NCBI GenBank assembly: GCA_913054055.1
Contig: CAJXIT010000147.1
Location: forward strand, 1-8,367
Length of the DNA: 8,367 bases
Origin: an uncultured Thalassolituus sp.
GTDB lineage: Bacteria > Pseudomonadota > Gammaproteobacteria > Pseudomonadales > Oceanobacteraceae
Direction of reading: 5' to 3'
Part shown: positions 6,186 to 8,367 of the stretch, one piece after another
Position numbering within the stretch: position 1 is the first letter of the stretch
Layout of the letters: each line of letters begins with the position of its first letter
Notes under the pieces: generated by a model
Databases searched by the model: none
Seen by the model: only the letters and a program-made list of their open reading frames with translations
Told to the model about the DNA's origin: nothing
Made by a program: the position numbers and the translations under genes

Positions 6186-6223
6186 ATGCATACTTAAGAT
6201 ACTTATATTAATTACATGCATAC
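6186..6223. promoter_or_regulatory. Direct repeat ATGCATAC, candidate LysR binding region
   Basis: ATGCATAC occurs at 6186-6193 and again at 6216-6223, exactly 30 bp (about three helical turns) apart. Relative to the predicted speB start the copies centre near -40 and -70, the positions where LysR activators commonly sit. Between them TACTTA occurs twice nine bases apart (6191-6196 and 6200-6205). Binding by the adjacent LysR protein is inferred. Confidence 0.45.
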
Positions 6224-6274
6224 CAAAAACTGATAAATCTCTTCTATCACAATGGTATGAGTCAGCGTAAAACC

Positions 6275-6278
6275 GAGG
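6275..6278 (+). promoter_or_regulatory. Ribosome binding site deciding the LysR start
   Basis: GAGG lies five bases before ATG 6284. The in-frame ATG nine codons earlier (6257) has no purine-rich site, so 6284 is preferred. Confidence 0.6.
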
Positions 6279-6283
6279 CAATT

Positions 6284-7216
6284 ATGAGTTTATTGCACAA
6301 TTTTGATTTGAACTTACTGATCACCTTTGAAGCCTTAATCAGTGAATGCCACGTTAGCCGAGCCGCACAAAAAGTCTTTTTAAGTCAGTCGGCCACCAGT
6401 CACGCATTAAACCGATTACGTGAACAGCTGGCCGACCCATTATTAGTAAGAACAGAAAAAGGATTACAGCCCACAGAAAAGGCATTATCCATGCTGCCGC
6501 AAGTACGCAGTGCCTTGCAGCTAATCGAACGCACCATTCAGCCACAAGCCAGTTTTGATGCCAGCAGCAGTGATCGTACTTTTCATATTGCCTGCACCGA
6601 TTTTTTTGAAGCGGTCGTATTACCTAACTTTGTCCAACACATTCAAAAAATTGCGCCTAATGTGAAAATAGAAGTACAAATGATTTCTGAAGACGCATCC
6701 AAGCATCAGTTAGAACAGCGCAAAGCGGATATTGTAATTGGCTTAGACACCCAACAAACTTTGCCATCACACCTGATCAGCGAACACTGGCTAACCGAAG
6801 AGGTTATGTGTTTATGCAGCAAAAAAAATACGCACTATCAAAATAAGCTCACGTTGAAGGAGTTTGAACATGCCTCCCATGTGGTTTTCTCAGACATCAC
6901 AGAAGATACCCATAACCACATTGATGACTGGCTCATTATAAAAGGTAAAAAACAATCACCACGGCAGCACATTGCCCGCACCATGAACTACACCGCTGCC
7001 GCCAGCATCGTCACCAAAACCGATGCCATCATGACCCTGCCTTATCACATGGCGTTAATGTTCACCGAGATGTTGCCAGTGAAGCTGTTACAACCCCCGA
7101 AAAATATTCCAAGTTTAAAAATGAACATGGTGACTCACCCATTATTTAATAATGATCCAGCGATCATTTGGTTGAAGAAAGAATTAAAAGAAGTGAACAA
7201 CCTGATTGACGGGTAA
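6284..7216 (+). CDS. LysR-family transcriptional regulator
   Basis: A 310-residue regulator with the standard LysR plan. A winged helix-turn-helix at about 8-66 begins FDLNLLITFEAL and includes SRAAQKVFLSQSATSHALNR, then PLLVRTEKGLQPTEKA. A two-lobed effector domain follows (about 95-300). The N-terminal opening DLNLL resembles the NodD/LeuO-like branch. It is divergent from speB, and LysR genes usually control the divergent neighbour, so speB is the likely target, with agmatine, arginine or putrescine as possible effectors (inference). The start 6284 is chosen for its ribosome site and because LysR proteins typically begin a few residues before this motif; 6257 would add nine residues. Confidence 0.87.
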   Translation: MSLLHNFDLNLLITFEALISECHVSRAAQKVFLSQSATSHALNRLREQLADPLLVRTEKGLQPTEKALSMLPQVRSALQLIERTIQPQASFDASSSDRTFHIACTDFFEAVVLPNFVQHIQKIAPNVKIEVQMISEDASKHQLEQRKADIVIGLDTQQTLPSHLISEHWLTEEVMCLCSKKNTHYQNKLTLKEFEHASHVVFSDITEDTHNHIDDWLIIKGKKQSPRQHIARTMNYTAAASIVTKTDAIMTLPYHMALMFTEMLPVKLLQPPKNIPSLKMNMVTHPLFNNDPAIIWLKKELKEVNNLIDG

Positions 7217-7247
7217 CTATATTTTAAAAAGAATAGCTTAAATACAA

Positions 7248-7282
7248 GCTTAATAGTAAAGATGCTAGCCTCACTATTAAGC
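7248..7282. terminator. Inverted repeat between convergent genes, possible bidirectional terminator
   Basis: GCTTAATAGT (7248-7257) pairs perfectly with ACTATTAAGC (7273-7282) over a 15-base loop. It lies 31 bp after the LysR stop and 10 bp past the end of the minus-strand lectin gene. The stem is AT-rich and no good T-run follows on the + strand; on the minus strand TTGTATTT follows. Function as a terminator is plausible but weakly supported. Confidence 0.45.
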
Positions 7283-7292
7283 CCAACTGGAT

Positions 7293-8367
7293 TTATAAAT
7301 GTTTCAGAACGCCACCAGAAAACTGTGAAATGTTTGCATTTTCAGTCACACTTTCTATTGTCCACTTTTGATTTTCGTAACCATGACAGCCATATAAAAT
7401 GGCTTCACCGGCTCCGGTGTAATCAAGACAGCGGTTTGTGCTTAAAGACACCATTCTGCGATTTTCATCTTCTCGCCACATAAATTGAGGCTGATTGCCA
7501 CACAACTGAACTTCAGATTTTGAATTAGAAGTGAGTAAACACATCCCCGGTTTAGCAACACTGTGAATGCGTCCTACTCCATCCATAAACCATTTTTGAT
7601 TATCAGTATCGCATGCCCCTCTTTCAACGCTCACCGAGTTATCACTATGCAGTGATAAACAAGCATTATTACGATCAGATCGAATCACACCACCTTCAGG
7701 TAAACTTGTACTATCCAAGCCTAATTCTACCAACAATGCTTTTACATCGGCACTGGCAGGGCTTGTTTCTTTATTTATCCAAGCTTGAATGATGTCTCGC
7801 TTATATTGGTATTCTTTGTATTCATCCAATATGGTCTTAGCACTGCCACTCAGACTGACAGGATTTGGCCAAGCCGAAACAATAGATTGCATATCATGAC
7901 CCAGTAGTACATCTTCCCCTGAATTAAACTGCAATAACACATTTTGAAGTTGAGCCAATTCTAATTGCTCAAGTTGCCTGAAACCATGTTCTTCACCAAC
8001 AATCACAGCCGCTTGTATTTCCGGCAGTTGCGAAGGAATATCAATGCTCGCCAGCATGTTTTTAACACCATTTTGGTGACAATAAATTTGAGCAAACTCT
8101 GGTTGTCGACTGGCCTCTAAGTTCACGTGAAATTTATTGATATACCCACTTTGAACTCGGCTGCCATGCAACGCAATTTTTTCTATTGCCCCATTGCTGT
8201 ATCGAATATCCATACCACATTGATCACTGGAAATTGTATTTTCATTTAAATCATAAACATTACCGTAGTTACTCAAAAATGCAGGATATAAAACGGAATG
8301 CTGTTGATTCAGCGTTGGATCATACCCTCCCAGCAATGTTACCACTGGCACACCCACTTTAACTGGC
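7293..8367 (-). CDS. C-terminal part of a ricin-type lectin-domain protein (partial)
   Basis: The frame is open to the window edge (at least 357 residues), so the N terminus and any signal peptide lie outside; the GTG at 8357 need not be the start. Residues are counted from that GTG. The last ~120 form a ricin-type beta-trefoil: three lobes with Cys pairs C233-C249, C273-C286 and C310-C324, and QKW at the end of lobes one and three (about 254-256 and 330-332; lobe two has FMW). Such domains bind sugars on secreted enzymes and toxins. The upstream part has VPVVTLLGGYDP near residues 3-14 and a YPAFLSNYGNVYDL segment. I have a weak impression that this resembles the region after the catalytic domain in M66-type (StcE/TagA-like) metalloproteases, but no HExxH is in view. 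Paired cysteines suit an extracytoplasmic protein. No link to the polyamine genes is apparent. Confidence 0.75.
   Translation of the reverse strand, partial: PVKVGVPVVTLLGGYDPTLNQQHSVLYPAFLSNYGNVYDLNENTISSDQCGMDIRYSNGAIEKIALHGSRVQSGYINKFHVNLEASRQPEFAQIYCHQNGVKNMLASIDIPSQLPEIQAAVIVGEEHGFRQLEQLELAQLQNVLLQFNSGEDVLLGHDMQSIVSAWPNPVSLSGSAKTILDEYKEYQYKRDIIQAWINKETSPASADVKALLVELGLDSTSLPEGGVIRSDRNNACLSLHSDNSVSVERGACDTDNQKWFMDGVGRIHSVAKPGMCLLTSNSKSEVQLCGNQPQFMWREDENRRMVSLSTNRCLDYTGAGEAILYGCHGYENQKWTIESVTENANISQFSGGVLKHL

Noticed and set aside
7262..7483. Short + strand open frame overlapping the lectin gene
   Set aside because: It runs antisense through the lectin domain with no ribosome site or recognisable product, and begins inside the intergenic inverted repeat.

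Overview
The window reads as a chromosomal segment of a gammaproteobacterium, most like marine Oceanospirillales/Pseudomonadales-type bacteria. That placement is inferred from protein style and gene content; no rRNA or other taxonomic marker is present. Base composition is moderate and codon use is uniform across the core. No transposase, phage, integrase or CRISPR features were seen.

Layout, left to right. (1) Positions 1-87 are the 3' end of an unidentified + strand gene, followed by two palindromes that look like a bidirectional terminator. (2) Positions 199-1539 (-) encode a gamma-glutamylputrescine synthetase of the glutamine synthetase fold (PuuA/SpuB type). (3) A divergent control region (1558-1717) leads to a GntR/FCD regulator (1718-2446, +), closed by a strong terminator. 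(4) A well-formed promoter with an 18-bp perfect palindrome laid over it drives a class III aminotransferase of the putrescine/polyamine:pyruvate type (SpuC-like, 2626-4026, +). A LuxR-type regulator (4038-4835, +) follows 11 bp later. (5) Positions 4841-5167 are five tandem palindromic repeat units (four of 62 bp and one of 79 bp) between convergent genes. (6) Positions 5183-6121 (-) encode an agmatinase-like ureohydrolase (SpeB), divergent from a LysR regulator (6284-7216, +). An in-phase direct repeat abuts the predicted speB promoter. (7) Positions 7293-8367 (-) are the C-terminal part of a large, probably secreted protein ending in a ricin-type beta-trefoil lectin domain.

The core is a polyamine locus. 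Agmatinase would make putrescine from agmatine. Putrescine could then leave by gamma-glutamylation (PuuA type) or by direct transamination to 4-aminobutanal (SpuC type), both leading toward GABA and succinate. Each arm has a regulator beside it: GntR between puuA and spuC, LuxR behind spuC, LysR beside speB. The palindrome GTGATCAC with A/T flanks occurs in both control regions next to the GntR gene and is the best candidate for its operator.

No clearly new enzyme system is visible. The most unusual items are the repeat array, whose substitutions preserve its hairpins, and the inferred GntR operator set. The lectin-tailed protein at the right edge looks unrelated to the polyamine genes.
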